DNA of 64,000 nt from Acrocarpospora catenulata (GTDB lineage: Bacteria; Actinomycetota; Actinomycetes; Streptosporangiales; Streptosporangiaceae): the NCBI RefSeq assembly GCF_018476525.1, contig NZ_JAHCST010000007.1, positions 1 through 64,000 on the forward strand, given 5' to 3'. Each line of letters opens with the position of its first letter. The first letter of the stretch is position 1. Under the pieces are notes generated by a model that saw nothing but the letters and a program-made list of their open reading frames with translations, was not told where the DNA came from and ran no database searches. Position numbers and translations under genes: made by a program. Shown piece by piece: positions 57,501 to 64,000 of this stretch.

Positions 57501-60500
57501 TTCGTGGACGACATCCCCCCGGCGAGCGCCTCCAGGTCCCATCCCCGGTCGTCGGGGAAGGAGGAGATGGCGTCCCCGCCGTCCGCCAGCAGCCGCCACA
57601 GATCCTCGGGGGAGCTCACCCCGCCGGGGAACCGGCAGCTCATGCCGACGATCACGATGGGATCGCCGTCGTCGGCCTGGGCCCGTACAACCGGGACCTG
57701 GGCGGCCGACCTCGTGCCGGACAGCTCGCCCAGCAGGAAGTCCGCCAGCACGCTCGGGGCGGGATAGTCGAACAGCAGCGTCGCGGGCAGGGTCAGCCCC
57801 GTCGCCGCCGCCAGCGCGTTGCGCAGCTCGACGGTGGTCAGCGAGTCGAAGCCCAGATCCCTGAACGGGCGGTCCGGCGCTACGCCGTCGGCGCCGGCGT
57901 GTCCAAGCACCTTGGCCACCATGCCGCGCAGCAGGTCCAGGACGGCCCGGCCCTGCTCGGCGGGGGACAGATCGGCCAGCCGCCGCCGGAACGCCGGCTC
58001 CGCCGTGCCGACGGGGTCCGCCCCGGTGCCCATGACCCCGGCGACCTCCGGCAGGTCGCTCACCAGCGGGTTGTTCCGGACCGCCGCGAAGGCGCCGACG
58101 AATCGGGACCAGTCGACGTCCGCGACGGTCAGCGTCGTGTCGCCGTGCTTCATCGCCCGCTTCAACGCGCGGATCGCCAGGTCCGGGGCCAGCATCCGCA
58201 GGCCGGCCCGGCGCAGCCGGTTCGCCACGACGTCGTCCACCGCCATGCCGGACCCGGCCCACGGCCCCCAGGCGATCGACGTCGCCGCGAGCCCTTTCGC
58301 CCGCCGGTGCTCCGCCAGCGCGTCGAGCATGGCGTTCGCGGCCGCGTAGTTGGCCTGCCCCGGTGAGCCGAAGGTGGCGGACGAGGACGAGAAAAGCACG
58401 AACGCCGACAGGTCCAGATGCTCGGTCAGCTCGTGCAGGTTGAGCGCGCCGACCGCCTTGGACCGCAGGACCGTGGAGAGGCGTTCCAGCGTCATGCCGT
58501 CCAGCACCCCGTCGTCGACCACGCCCGCCGCGTGGAAGACCGCGGTCAGGGGCAGATCCCCCGGGATCCCGGCGAGCATCGCGGCCACGGCGTCGCGGTC
58601 CGCGACGTCGCAGGCCACGACGCTGACCTGGGTGCCGAGGGTGGTCAGCTCGTCCCGCAGCTCGGCCGCGCCCGGCGCGTCCAGTCCGCGTCGGCCGACC
58701 AGCAGGACGTGCGCGGCACCGGCGCCGGCCGCCCAGCGGGCGACCTGCGCCCCTAGACCACCGGTGCCGCCCGTGATCAGTACGGTGCCTTCGCCGAACA
58801 GCTCGGCGTCTCCCTCGGCGAGGTCTCCGCCGAGCGGAGCGTGCACCAGGCGGCGGCCGAAGACCCCCGAGGGGCGTACGGCGAGCTGGTCCTCGCCCTT
58901 CAGGCCGGACAGCACGTCGACCAGGCGGGAGATCGTGACGGAGTCGAGGTCCTCGGGCAGGTCGACGAGCCCGCCCCACAGCCGCGGCTGCTCCAGCGCC
59001 ACGGACCGGCCGAGACCCCACACGGCGGACTGCACCGGCCGGGACACCTGTTCCGAGCGCCCCACCGACACCGCGCCGCGGGTCACGCACCACAAGGGCG
59101 CTTCGATCTCGGCGTCGCCGAGTGCCTGCGCCAGCGTGACCGTCAGCGCCAGACCGCTGGGAACCCCTGGATGTTCTGCCAGGTCCCGCTCGTCCAGGGC
59201 CAGCAGCGACAGGATCCCGAGGGGCCGGGGTCCTGCGGAGCACAGCTCCCCCAGCCGCGCGGCCAGCGCCGCCCGATCGGGTTCGCCGACCTCGATCCGG
59301 TCGGCCTCCGCGCCCAGCGAGGTCAGCCACTCCTCACCCGCCAGCTCCGCCGGCACCACCACGAGCAACCGGGCATGCGGCGACGACGCGGTGTACGCGG
59401 GCCAGGGCAACGGCTTCCAGACGGACCGGTACCGCCAGCCGTCCACGGCATCGGAAGTCGCGGGTGTAGCAACCACCCTGGCGTCCGGCCAGAACCGCCG
59501 ACGCTGGAAGGCGTACGTCGGCAGGTCGACCGCCTCGGCGCCGGTTCCGCCGAAGAACGCTCGCCAGTCCACCTCGACGCCACGGACGTGCAGCCGGGCC
59601 ACCGCCGCCGTGACGGCCTGCTCCTCGGCCTGTTTCCGGCGCGCCACGGGGACCGTCTGGACGCCGGGGCGGTCGGTGAGACAGTCGGCGGCCATGGCCG
59701 TGAGCACGGCGTCGGGGCCCAGTTCGAGGAACGTGACGACGCCCTGCTCGGCCAGGCAGCGCACGCCGTCGCCGAAGCGGACCGGCCGCCGGATGTGCTC
59801 CACCCAGTAGTCCGGCGAGCAGAGCCGCTCCGCGGTCGCCGGCTCGCCGGTCACGTTCGACACGATCGGGATCTCCGGCGGCGCGTACGACAGGCCGCGC
59901 GCGACCCGGCGGAAGTCGTCGAGCATGGCGTCCATCCGCGGGGAATGGAAGGCATGGGAGACCTGCAGCCGTTTGGTCATGCGCCCTTCGGCCGTGAAGT
60001 GCGCGGCGATCTCCAGGACGGCGTCCTCCTCGCCGGACACGACCAGCGAGGCCGGGCTGTTGACCGCCGCGATCGACACCTGATCCTCGCGCCCGGCCAG
60101 CAGCGGGAGCACCTCCGCCTCGCCGGCCTGGACGGCGGCCATCGCCCCGCCCGTGGGCAGCGCCTGCATCAGCCGGGCGCGGGCGGCCACCAGGACGCAG
60201 GCGTCCGGCAGGGACAGCACGCCCGCGACATGCGCCGCGGCGATCTCCCCGACCGAATGCCCCATGAGGTGGCCGGGCCTGATGCCCCAGGACTCCAGCA
60301 GGCGGAACACGGCCACCTGGAAGGCGAACAGCGCCGGTTGGGTGTAGCCCGTCTCGTCCAGCAGGGCGGCGTCAGCCGTACCGGCCGGGGCGAACAGCAC
60401 CTCCCGCAGCGGGCGGTCCAGGTGCGCGTCCAGGTGGGACAGCACCTCGTCGAGCGCGTCGGCGAAGGCCGGGAAGCGGCCGTACAGGTCGCGGCCCATC

Positions 60501-63500
60501 TCCGCGCGCTGGCCGCCCTGGCCGGTGAACATGTAGGCCAGGGAACCGCGGACGACGGCTCCCTGAACGCCGGTGCCTTCGGCCAGCGCCCGCAGGCCGT
60601 CGACGATCTCCTCGCGGTCCCGTCCGACCAGCGCCGCGCGTTCGTCGAGGTGCGACCGCGTGGTCGCCAGGGAGAACGCGACGTCCGTGAGGTGGAGCTC
60701 GGCGGACTCCGCGAGCAGGGACAGCAGCTGTTCCGCCTGGGCGCTCAGGGCCTGCGCGTCCTTGCCCGACACCAGCACGGGGACGACGACCGGCTCAGCC
60801 GACCGCACCCGTGCGGCCGCGGGCGGCGCCTCCTCCAGCACCGCGTGGGCGTTGGTGCCGCTGAGCCCGAACGAGGACACCGCGGCCCGGCGCGGGTGTC
60901 CGGCGCGCACCCATTCCCTCGACTCCGTGAGCAGCTCGATGGCGCCGGTGGACCAGTCCACGTGCGACGACGGCGTGTCCACGTGCAGCGTCTTGGGCAG
61001 CAGGCCGTGCCGCATGGCCATGACCATCTTGATCACTCCGGCCACGCCGGAGGCCATCTGGGCGTGCCCGATGTTGGACTTGACCGACCCCAGCAGCAGC
61101 GGGCGATGCCGCTCCTGGCCGTAGGTCGCGAGCAGCGCCCGCGCCTCGATCGGGTCCCCCAGCGCCGTGCCGGTCCCGTGTCCCTCCACGGCGTCGACCT
61201 CCGCCGGTGAGACCCCGGCGTTGGCCAGCGCCTGCCTGATCACTCGCTGCTGCGCCAGCCCGCTCGGCGCGGTCAGCCCGTTGGAGGCGCCGTCCTGGTT
61301 GATCGCCGACCCGCGGATGACCGCGAGGATCGGGTGCCCGTTGCGCTCGGCGTCGGACAGCCGCTCCACCAGCAGCAGGCCGACCCCCTCGGCCAGGCTC
61401 ATCCCGTCCGCCGAATCGGAGTACGCCTTGCAGCGGCCGTCGGGGGCCATGGCCCGCTGCCGGCTGAACCCGATGAAGGCGTCGGGGGTGGACATCACGG
61501 TCACCCCACCGGCCAGCGCCAGCGAGCTCTCACCGTCGCGCAGCGACTGGCAGGCCAGGTGCAGCGCCACCAGCGACGACGAGCACGCCGTGTCCATCGT
61601 GACGGCCGGGCCCTCCAGCCCGAACAGGTACGACACCCGGCCGGACAGCACGCTCGGGACGGTGCCGGTGACCAGGTGGCCTTCCAGGCCGTCCCCCTGG
61701 CCGGCCATCGCCTGACCGTAGTCCTGGTAACTGGAGCCGATGAAGGTGCCGGTCACGCTGCCGCGCAGCGACGACGGGGCGATCCCGGCCCGCTCGACGG
61801 CTTCCCACGCCGTCTCCAGCACCAGCCGGTGCTGCGGATCCATCGCCAGCGCCTCGCGGGGCGAGATCCCGAAGAAGTCCGCGTCGAACTCCGCCGTGTC
61901 GTAGAGGAAGCCGCCCCGCGTGGAGTACGTCTTCCCGGTCCGGCTCGGGTCGGGGTCGTAGAGTCCTTCGGCATCCCAGCCGCGGTCGCCGGGGAACTCG
62001 GAGATCGCGTCCACTCCGTCGACCACGATCTGCCACAGCTGCTCCGGCGAGCGGACCCCGCCCGGGTAGCGGCAGGCCATCCCGATGATCGCGATCGGCT
62101 CGTCCGAGCCGGCCCGCGCCGGGCCGGCCACAGACGCCGGTTCGGCCCCGGCGATCTCAGCGCGCAGGAACTCCGCCAACGCCGCCAGGTTCGGGTGGTC
62201 GAACACCAGCGTGCTCGGCAGGGTCAGGCCCGTGGCGGCGACCAGCCGGTTGCGCAGGTCGACCGCGGTCACCGAGTCGAAACCCAGGTCACGGAAGGCA
62301 CGCCGCTCGGCGAGGGCGTCGGCTGAGGCGTGCCCGAGCACGGTCGCCGCCTGGGCGCGCACCAGCTCCAGCAGCAGGCGGTCCCGCTCGGCCGCGGGCA
62401 GCCCGCGCAGCCGGGTGGCGAACTCCCCCGCGCCCGGGGCGCCGACCGACCGCTCGGCGGTCTCGGCCAGCCGCCGTACGGCGGGCACCTCGCTGAACAG
62501 CCGGCTCGGCCGTACGGAGGTGAAGACCGGGAAGTACCGCTCCCAGTCGATGTCGGCGATCGCCAGCACGGACTCCTGGCCGGTCAGCGCGTGCCGGAAC
62601 CCTTCGAGTGCCAGGTCCGGCTCCATGAACACGAGACCGCTGCGCCGGATCTGCTCGGGATCGACCCGCCCGAGCTCGCGGTCGTCCGACCAGATGCCCC
62701 ACGAGATCGAGGTGGCCGGCAGCCCGCGGGCGCGCCGGTTCTCCGCCAGCGCGCCGAGGAAGGCGTTGCCCGCGACGTACGCCGCGTGTCGCCCGCTGCC
62801 CCACATCCCCGCCGTCGAGGAGAACAGCACGAAGGCGTCGAGCTCGTCGTCCAGCAGTTCGTCCAGGTGGCGGGCGCCCATGACCTTGGCCCGCACCACC
62901 TCGGCGAACGCCTCGATGCCCGTGTCCTGCAGGGTGTGCAGCTGGATGGAGGCGGCGGCGTGCACCACCGTACGGACGGTGTGGCCCTCCGCCCGCAACC
63001 GGGCGAGCAGGGCGGCGAGCGAGTCGCGGTCGGACACGTCGCACGCCGCCACCGTGGCGGTCGTGCCGAGCTCGTTCAGCTCAGCCACCAGCTCGGCCGC
63101 GCCGGGGGCGTCCATGCCGCTGCGGCTGACCAGCACCAGGTGCTCGGCTCCCTGGGCCGCGATCCAGCGGGCCACGTGCGGGGCGAGCGTTCCGGTGCCT
63201 CCGGTCACCAGGGTGGTCCCGCGTGGCGTCCACCCGGCCATCGGCTCCCGGTCCGCCGGCGACGGCACCACCCGCCGGGTGAACACGCCGGAGGGCCGGA
63301 TCGCCAGTTGATCCTCGCCACCGGCCCCGAGGACGCTCGCCAGGCGCCGCGCCGCGCGCTGGTCGAGCGTCCCGGGGAGGTCGATCAGGCCGCCCCACCG
63401 TCGAGGGTGCTCCAGTGCGGCCGTCCAGCCCACGCCGTGGACCTGTGCCTGGACGGGGTTGGTCACCTGATCGGACCGGCCGGTGGAGACCGCGCCGCGG

Positions 63501-64000
63501 GTGAGGCACCACAGCGGCGCGTCGATGTCCGCGTCGCCCAGGGCCTGGACGAGCGCGACGGTCAGCGCCAGGCCGGTGGCCAGCTCCGGGTGGCGTTCGG
63601 TGGGCTGTTCGGCCAGGGCCAGCAGGGACACCACACCGGAGACGTGCTCCTGCCGGCGCAGCACGCCGGTCAGCACAGCGCGATCCAGGCACGCCTCGTC
63701 GAGCACGACCCTGCGGACCTGTCCGCCGTGCGCGGTGAGCGCGTCGGCGACGTCCTCGTCCGCGACGCCCTCCGTGGTGACGAGCAGCCAGGTGCCCGAC
63801 AGGGAGGCGGCGGCGAGATCGGTCACCGGTCGCCACACGACGCGGTAGCGCCAGGAGTCGACGGTGGACCGTGCCCGTTGCCTGCGACGCCAGGCGGACA
63901 GCGCGGGCACCACCTCGGCCAGCGTCGGTGTGTCCACGTCCAGTTCCGCGGCCAGCGAGTCCAGGTCCTCCTGTCCCACCGCCGCCCAGAACCGCTCGTC
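48527..64000 (-). CDS. Modular type I polyketide synthase, here PKS-X (5' end outside window)
   Basis: 5157 codons are visible and then TAG (48527-48529). The frame is still open at the right edge, entering in the post-AT linker (DERFWAAV), so the start lies upstream and the GTG at 63977-63979 is internal. Order: Xa ...KR-ACP, Xb KS-AT-KR-ACP, Xc KS-AT-KR(inactive)-ACP, Xd KS-AT-KR-ACP and a C-terminal docking tail. KS Cys codons end at 61585, 57166 and 52648; AT Ser codons at 60256, 55864 and 51298; ACP Ser codons at 62275, 57844, 53344 and 48865. All visible ATs are malonyl type and no DH or ER is present, so this protein builds a 1,3-oxygenated stretch. Its domain sequences differ consistently from those of PKS-Y and PKS-Z, suggesting a separate lineage within the assembly line. 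Confidence 0.97.
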   Translation of the reverse strand, partial: DERFWAAVGQEDLDSLAAELDVDTPTLAEVVPALSAWRRRQRARSTVDSWRYRVVWRPVTDLAAASLSGTWLLVTTEGVADEDVADALTAHGGQVRRVVLDEACLDRAVLTGVLRRQEHVSGVVSLLALAEQPTERHPELATGLALTVALVQALGDADIDAPLWCLTRGAVSTGRSDQVTNPVQAQVHGVGWTAALEHPRRWGGLIDLPGTLDQRAARRLASVLGAGGEDQLAIRPSGVFTRRVVPSPADREPMAGWTPRGTTLVTGGTGTLAPHVARWIAAQGAEHLVLVSRSGMDAPGAAELVAELNELGTTATVAACDVSDRDSLAALLARLRAEGHTVRTVVHAAASIQLHTLQDTGIEAFAEVVRAKVMGARHLDELLDDELDAFVLFSSTAGMWGSGRHAAYVAGNAFLGALAENRRARGLPATSISWGIWSDDRELGRVDPEQIRRSGLVFMEPDLALEGFRHALTGQESVLAIADIDWERYFPVFTSVRPSRLFSEVPAVRRLAETAERSVGAPGAGEFATRLRGLPAAERDRLLLELVRAQAATVLGHASADALAERRAFRDLGFDSVTAVDLRNRLVAATGLTLPSTLVFDHPNLAALAEFLRAEIAGAEPASVAGPARAGSDEPIAIIGMACRYPGGVRSPEQLWQIVVDGVDAISEFPGDRGWDAEGLYDPDPSRTGKTYSTRGGFLYDTAEFDADFFGISPREALAMDPQHRLVLETAWEAVERAGIAPSSLRGSVTGTFIGSSYQDYGQAMAGQGDGLEGHLVTGTVPSVLSGRVSYLFGLEGPAVTMDTACSSSLVALHLACQSLRDGESSLALAGGVTVMSTPDAFIGFSRQRAMAPDGRCKAYSDSADGMSLAEGVGLLLVERLSDAERNGHPILAVIRGSAINQDGASNGLTAPSGLAQQRVIRQALANAGVSPAEVDAVEGHGTGTALGDPIEARALLATYGQERHRPLLLGSVKSNIGHAQMASGVAGVIKMVMAMRHGLLPKTLHVDTPSSHVDWSTGAIELLTESREWVRAGHPRRAAVSSFGLSGTNAHAVLEEAPPAAARVRSAEPVVVPVLVSGKDAQALSAQAEQLLSLLAESAELHLTDVAFSLATTRSHLDERAALVGRDREEIVDGLRALAEGTGVQGAVVRGSLAYMFTGQGGQRAEMGRDLYGRFPAFADALDEVLSHLDAHLDRPLREVLFAPAGTADAALLDETGYTQPALFAFQVAVFRLLESWGIRPGHLMGHSVGEIAAAHVAGVLSLPDACVLVAARARLMQALPTGGAMAAVQAGEAEVLPLLAGREDQVSIAAVNSPASLVVSGEEDAVLEIAAHFTAEGRMTKRLQVSHAFHSPRMDAMLDDFRRVARGLSYAPPEIPIVSNVTGEPATAERLCSPDYWVEHIRRPVRFGDGVRCLAEQGVVTFLELGPDAVLTAMAADCLTDRPGVQTVPVARRKQAEEQAVTAAVARLHVRGVEVDWRAFFGGTGAEAVDLPTYAFQRRRFWPDARVVATPATSDAVDGWRYRSVWKPLPWPAYTASSPHARLLVVVPAELAGEEWLTSLGAEADRIEVGEPDRAALAARLGELCSAGPRPLGILSLLALDERDLAEHPGVPSGLALTVTLAQALGDAEIEAPLWCVTRGAVSVGRSEQVSRPVQSAVWGLGRSVALEQPRLWGGLVDLPEDLDSVTISRLVDVLSGLKGEDQLAVRPSGVFGRRLVHAPLGGDLAEGDAELFGEGTVLITGGTGGLGAQVARWAAGAGAAHVLLVGRRGLDAPGAAELRDELTTLGTQVSVVACDVADRDAVAAMLAGIPGDLPLTAVFHAAGVVDDGVLDGMTLERLSTVLRSKAVGALNLHELTEHLDLSAFVLFSSSSATFGSPGQANYAAANAMLDALAEHRRAKGLAATSIAWGPWAGSGMAVDDVVANRLRRAGLRMLAPDLAIRALKRAMKHGDTTLTVADVDWSRFVGAFAAVRNNPLVSDLPEVAGVMGTGADPVGTAEPAFRRRLADLSPAEQGRAVLDLLRGMVAKVLGHAGADGVAPDRPFRDLGFDSLTTVELRNALAAATGLTLPATLLFDYPAPSVLADFLLGELSGTRSAAQVPVVRAQADDGDPIVIVGMSCRFPGGVSSPEDLWRLLADGGDAISSFPDDRGWDLEALAGGMSSTNMGGFLSDATEFDAEFFGISPREALAMDPQQRLVLEASWEALERAGIDPAGLRGGDAGVFVGTNGQDYVAVLKGSDADVRGHVATGTTASVISGRLSYTLGLEGPAITVDTACSSSLVALHWATLALRGGECSLALAGGVSVMSSPDSLVEFSVQGGLAPDGRCKAFSDTADGTGWSEGVGMLVLERLSDARNNGHPILAVVRGSAINQDGASNGLTAPNGPSQQRVIRQALAAAGLSPAEVDAVEAHGTGTALGDPIEAQALLATYGQERDHPLWLGSIKSNLGHTQAAAGAAGVIKMVLAMRHGLLPRTLHVEVPSSHVDWTSGAVEPLTEAREWSRNGRPLRAGVSAFGISGTNAHVIIEQALPEERSDEHGHRKPSGVVPWVVSGRTQEALRAQVEQVLAATRDLDPVDVGYSLTSRSMFRHRAVLLAGADGVTEIARGEAAAVVGGSAMLFTGQGSQRPGMGRELYDRFPVFAQALDAVLAQLDVELDRPLRTILFAEPGSPEAELIDQTQWTQPALFAIEVALFRLAESWGLRPDLVAGHSIGEIAAAHVAGVLTLADACTLVAARGRLMQALPAGGAMFSVQATEDEVRPTLAGREHEVSIAAINGPSAVVIAGAEGAVTEIATRFAALERKTTRLTVSHAFHSPLMDPMLEEFRQAVRGLRFSPPAIPIVSNLTGEPAAVERICSPDYWVDHVREAVRFADCVRTLRGKGVSTFIELGPDGVLSAMTQYCLAGDGSEAGTLVVPVLRKDRGEEESVVDALARLHVHGLPVDWGSLFTGYGARRVDLPTYAFQRRRFWPEAVAPAGLAQDPVDAEFWAAIERADLASVAATLELEADSLSTVVPALSTWRRSRRERTLVDSWRYQVAWKPLAALPSGSPSGRWLVAVPAGRFEDGQWAEVLDALPGPDALVRFEVTHADRTRLAAQLAELLGPEADGQAPAGVISLLALAGTDTADLPGVALTTALVQALGDAGVHAPLWCLTQGAVSVGRSDSPPNPGQAAVWGLGRVAALEHPQRWGGMIDLPETIDRRAVARLAAMLAGGPDGESEIALRASGVFGRRVVQAPAEDAGRSWRPRGTVLVAGDTGISGERIARWLADAGAERVVLAGRPGPAESADPDPRVTIWHCDLADREALSALLVEYPPDAVVYADEPPAAALLDGAEPADLAAAAAAHVAGAANLNCLLTDWDLDAFVVFCSLSGVWGLAGRAVAAAAEEVRNALVEARRARGAAGTAVFWSAWADSGVITANGMDLHLRLNGLPALAPELALSALGRVVASGESAVTVAEVAWDLFTPAFLALRPTPLLDELPQARQARAAANGEARDGEPALRERLLGLPAAERTGLVLDLVTTKAAAVLGHADGGAIEADRAFRDFGFDSLTAVDLRNQLKAETGLTLPATLVFDHPTPEELAEHLVGQLLGEQGPREETGAGTRAPVPAVLSDDPIVIVGMSCRYPGGVRSPEDLWRLVGDGVDAIGPFPVDRHWDLAVLSGGDSGGRGRSAAAGGGFLYNVADFDPGFFGIPPREAMVMDPQQRLVLEAAWEAFERAGVDPAGLRGGEVGVYVGATSGDYQPPRDHQGHAQTAQAASVISGRLSYALGLVGPAVTVDTACSSSLVALHLAAQALRSGECSLALAGGVTVMSTPVGFVEFGEMGALSPDGRCKAFSDAADGTGWAEGVGMLVVERLSDARRNGHRVLAILRGSAVNQDGASNGFTAPSGPSQRRVIHRALAAAGLAPSDVDVLEAHGTGTKLGDPIEAQALLETYGQNRERPALLGSVKSNIGHTQAAAGVAGVIKMVMAIRHGVAPKTLHVDEPSSHVDWSAGAVELLTEARPWPDAGRPRRAGISSFGATGTNSHVIIEEAGPTDPAAVPEASDPGLLPVPLSATNPDAVRAQARRLLDHLAEHPELGLADLAFSLATTRSSFRQRLAVLAGSREELVDGLTAAADGSPAPHVIEGRAGRPGKTAFLFTGQGAQRAGMGRELYDRFPVFADALDAVLAHLDVRLDRPLREIMFASADTPEAGLLDQTGWTQPALFAVEVALFRLLESWRLTPDVLIGHSVGELAAAHLAGVLSLEDACALVAARATLMQRLPAGGAMVAVQAAEDEVAELLAGREHEVSLAAVNGPESVVIAGVESAVLDLAGTLEERGRKTRRLRVSHAFHSPLMDPMLADFRAVAERLAYAPPRIPVISNVTGAPATDELCSPDYWVEHVRRTIRFADGIRSAHEAGVTRYVEIGPDGTLTAMAGDTLPPEAEVELAPLLRRHRDEHEAVVTALARLHVHGMSPDWTAVFAGTGARPVDLPTYAFQHERFWPAPALSSRHGEGGPRSATDGWRYRIAWQPLAGDGAETPGRTAASGPWLVVLPEEQAADAWTDAAVDAIGALGADVVRLELPALTGTPEDRAALAERLRAHAAAYSGVVSLLALRESSSDAGVPTGLVLTTLLLQALGDAGVDAPLWCLTQGAVAAGPGDVLRSPAQAAVWGLGRVAALEQPQRWGGLIDLPDSVERGAARRLASVLSGEAGEDQVALRPSGAYVRRLVQALPGQTGEWEPRGTVLITGGTGALGGHLARWLARNGAEHLLLVSRRGMDADGAAELRDELAGLGAQVTVAACDAADRGALAAVLDGIPAEFPLTAVVHAAGVVDDGVVDGLTPERFETVFRAKVGSAVVLDELTQDLDLPVFVLFSSASGTLGSMGQGNYAAANAVLDALAERRRERGLAATSVAWGAWAGGGMADVAAAQEASRRLGVRPMDPALAVSALSGLVAGGEPVGVVADIDHERFVRSYTAGRPSRLLRELPRYRELTELNGSANEQPVAALRDRLTGLPDAERPGVLLDLLRDQIAMVLGHSSRRAIGADQAFRDLGFDSLSAIELRNRLTAATALKLPPTLVFDYPTPEALAGHLIAQLVPETAGISGVDEEEARVRALFASLSMARLREIGVLDALLHLTDGPATATTDDALDSMGLEELVRAALEGDR
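48530..48755 (-). other. C-terminal docking domain of PKS-X
   Basis: About 75 residues after the last ACP form helical segments (ARVRALFASLSMARLREIG, then LDALLHL) and a terminal acidic-basic helix, DSMGLEELVRAALEGD. This is the common class 1 tail that pairs with N-terminal helices of the LRxSxKExERLRRQ type, as on PKS-Y. No thioesterase follows, so PKS-X is not the last protein. Confidence 0.83.
48755..53152 (-). other. PKS module Xd: KS-AT(malonyl)-KR-ACP
   Basis: KS Cys codon 52646-52648; the usual FFGISPREA reads FFGIPPREAM. AT GHSVGE (Ser 51296-51298) with HAFHS. The KR has TGGTGALG, VDD (B-type-like) and GNYAAAN. It lacks the helical dimerization element found before the KR in Xa and Xc; the AT linker passes straight to the WRYR segment. 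ACP Ser 48863-48865. Expected output is a beta-hydroxyl. Confidence 0.92.
53215..57675 (-). other. PKS module Xc: KS-AT(malonyl)-KR(inactive)-ACP
   Basis: KS Cys codon 57164-57166. AT GHSIGE (Ser 55862-55864) with HAFHS. The KR keeps its overall length, but TGGTGGLG has become AGDTGISG and the catalytic Tyr of YAAAN is Val (codon 53849-53851), with the following Asn position Ala (reads VAAAA). No reduction is expected, leaving a beta-ketone. A helical dimerization element (VVPALSTWRR...) precedes the KR. ACP Ser 53342-53344. Confidence 0.92.
57725..62104 (-). other. PKS module Xb: KS-AT(malonyl)-KR-ACP
   Basis: KS Cys codon 61583-61585 (context [10 protein letters not shown]). AT GHSVGE (Ser 60254-60256) with HAFHS. 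The KR has TGGTGGLG near 58750-58780, VDD (B-type-like) and NYAAAN. No dimerization element precedes it. ACP Ser 57842-57844. Expected output is a beta-hydroxyl. Confidence 0.92.
62155..64000 (-). other. PKS module Xa (partial): KR(A-type)-ACP
   Basis: The window opens in the linker after an unseen AT. A dimerization element (VVPALSAWRRRQ) precedes the KR. The KR lacks LDD and has Trp in AGMWGSG (codon 62801-62803), the A-type signature, so it should give the opposite alcohol configuration to the B-type KRs. Ser, Tyr and Asn (AYVAGN) are present, so it should be active. ACP Ser 62273-62275. The extender unit is unknown because the AT is outside. Confidence 0.88.

Noticed and set aside
63977-63979. 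GTG as the start of PKS-X
   Set aside because: The frame stays open to the window edge and reads the normal post-AT linker, so this is an internal valine codon.

Overview
The window is very GC-rich, with the codon use of an actinomycete (Streptomyces, Streptosporangiales or a relative; the genus cannot be read from the sequence). About 58 of the 64 kb is a modular type I polyketide synthase (PKS), read on the minus strand. The rest is a small plus-strand tailoring operon and a short stretch of non-biosynthetic DNA.

Layout in minus-strand transcription order. PKS-X (48527-64000, start outside the window) holds the end of one module and three complete modules: KR-ACP, KS-AT-KR-ACP, KS-AT-KR(inactive)-ACP and KS-AT-KR-ACP, then a C-terminal docking tail. 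The three ATs seen are malonyl type. PKS-Y (19682-42844, 7720 aa, complete) has four modules: KS-AT-DH(inactive)-KR-ACP, KS-AT-DH-KR-ACP, KS-AT(methylmalonyl)-DH-ER-KR-ACP and KS-AT-DH-ER-KR-ACP. PKS-Z (1-19642, 3' end outside the window) has KS-AT-DH-KR-ACP, KS-AT(methylmalonyl)-DH-ER-KR-ACP, KS-AT(atypical)-DH-KR-ACP and KS-AT-DH... No loading module, thioesterase, regulator, transporter or sugar-biosynthesis gene is visible, so both ends of the cluster lie outside.

The docking ends look compatible as X to Y to Z. Read that way, the segment would carry OH, OH, C=O, OH, OH, C=C, CH(CH3)-CH2, CH2-CH2, C=C, CH(CH3)-CH2 and a probable alkene. This is a 1,3-oxygenated stretch with one ketone, followed by a more reduced, branched stretch. 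That is a prediction from motifs.

Between PKS-X and PKS-Y, on the plus strand, are a glycosyltransferase (43181-44542), a cytochrome P450 (44539-45735, ATGA overlap) and a 64-aa 3Fe-4S-type ferredoxin (45771-45965). These are probable tailoring enzymes for the same product. Then comes non-cluster DNA: an AAA ATPase gene with an internal deletion (46045-47150), a minus-strand coding remnant, a PD-(D/E)XK/Rpn-like gene (47455-48366), a strong hairpin terminator and the 3' half of a tRNA-Arg(TCT) gene (48457-48503) that resembles an integration scar. It lies 23 bases from the PKS-X stop codon.

The most notable observations are the tRNA fragment at the PKS boundary, two clearly inactivated PKS domains, an AT with a non-canonical FAAH signature, a 9-bp tandem duplication in one ER, and long near-identical blocks shared among PKS-Y and PKS-Z modules that suggest recent duplication or gene conversion.
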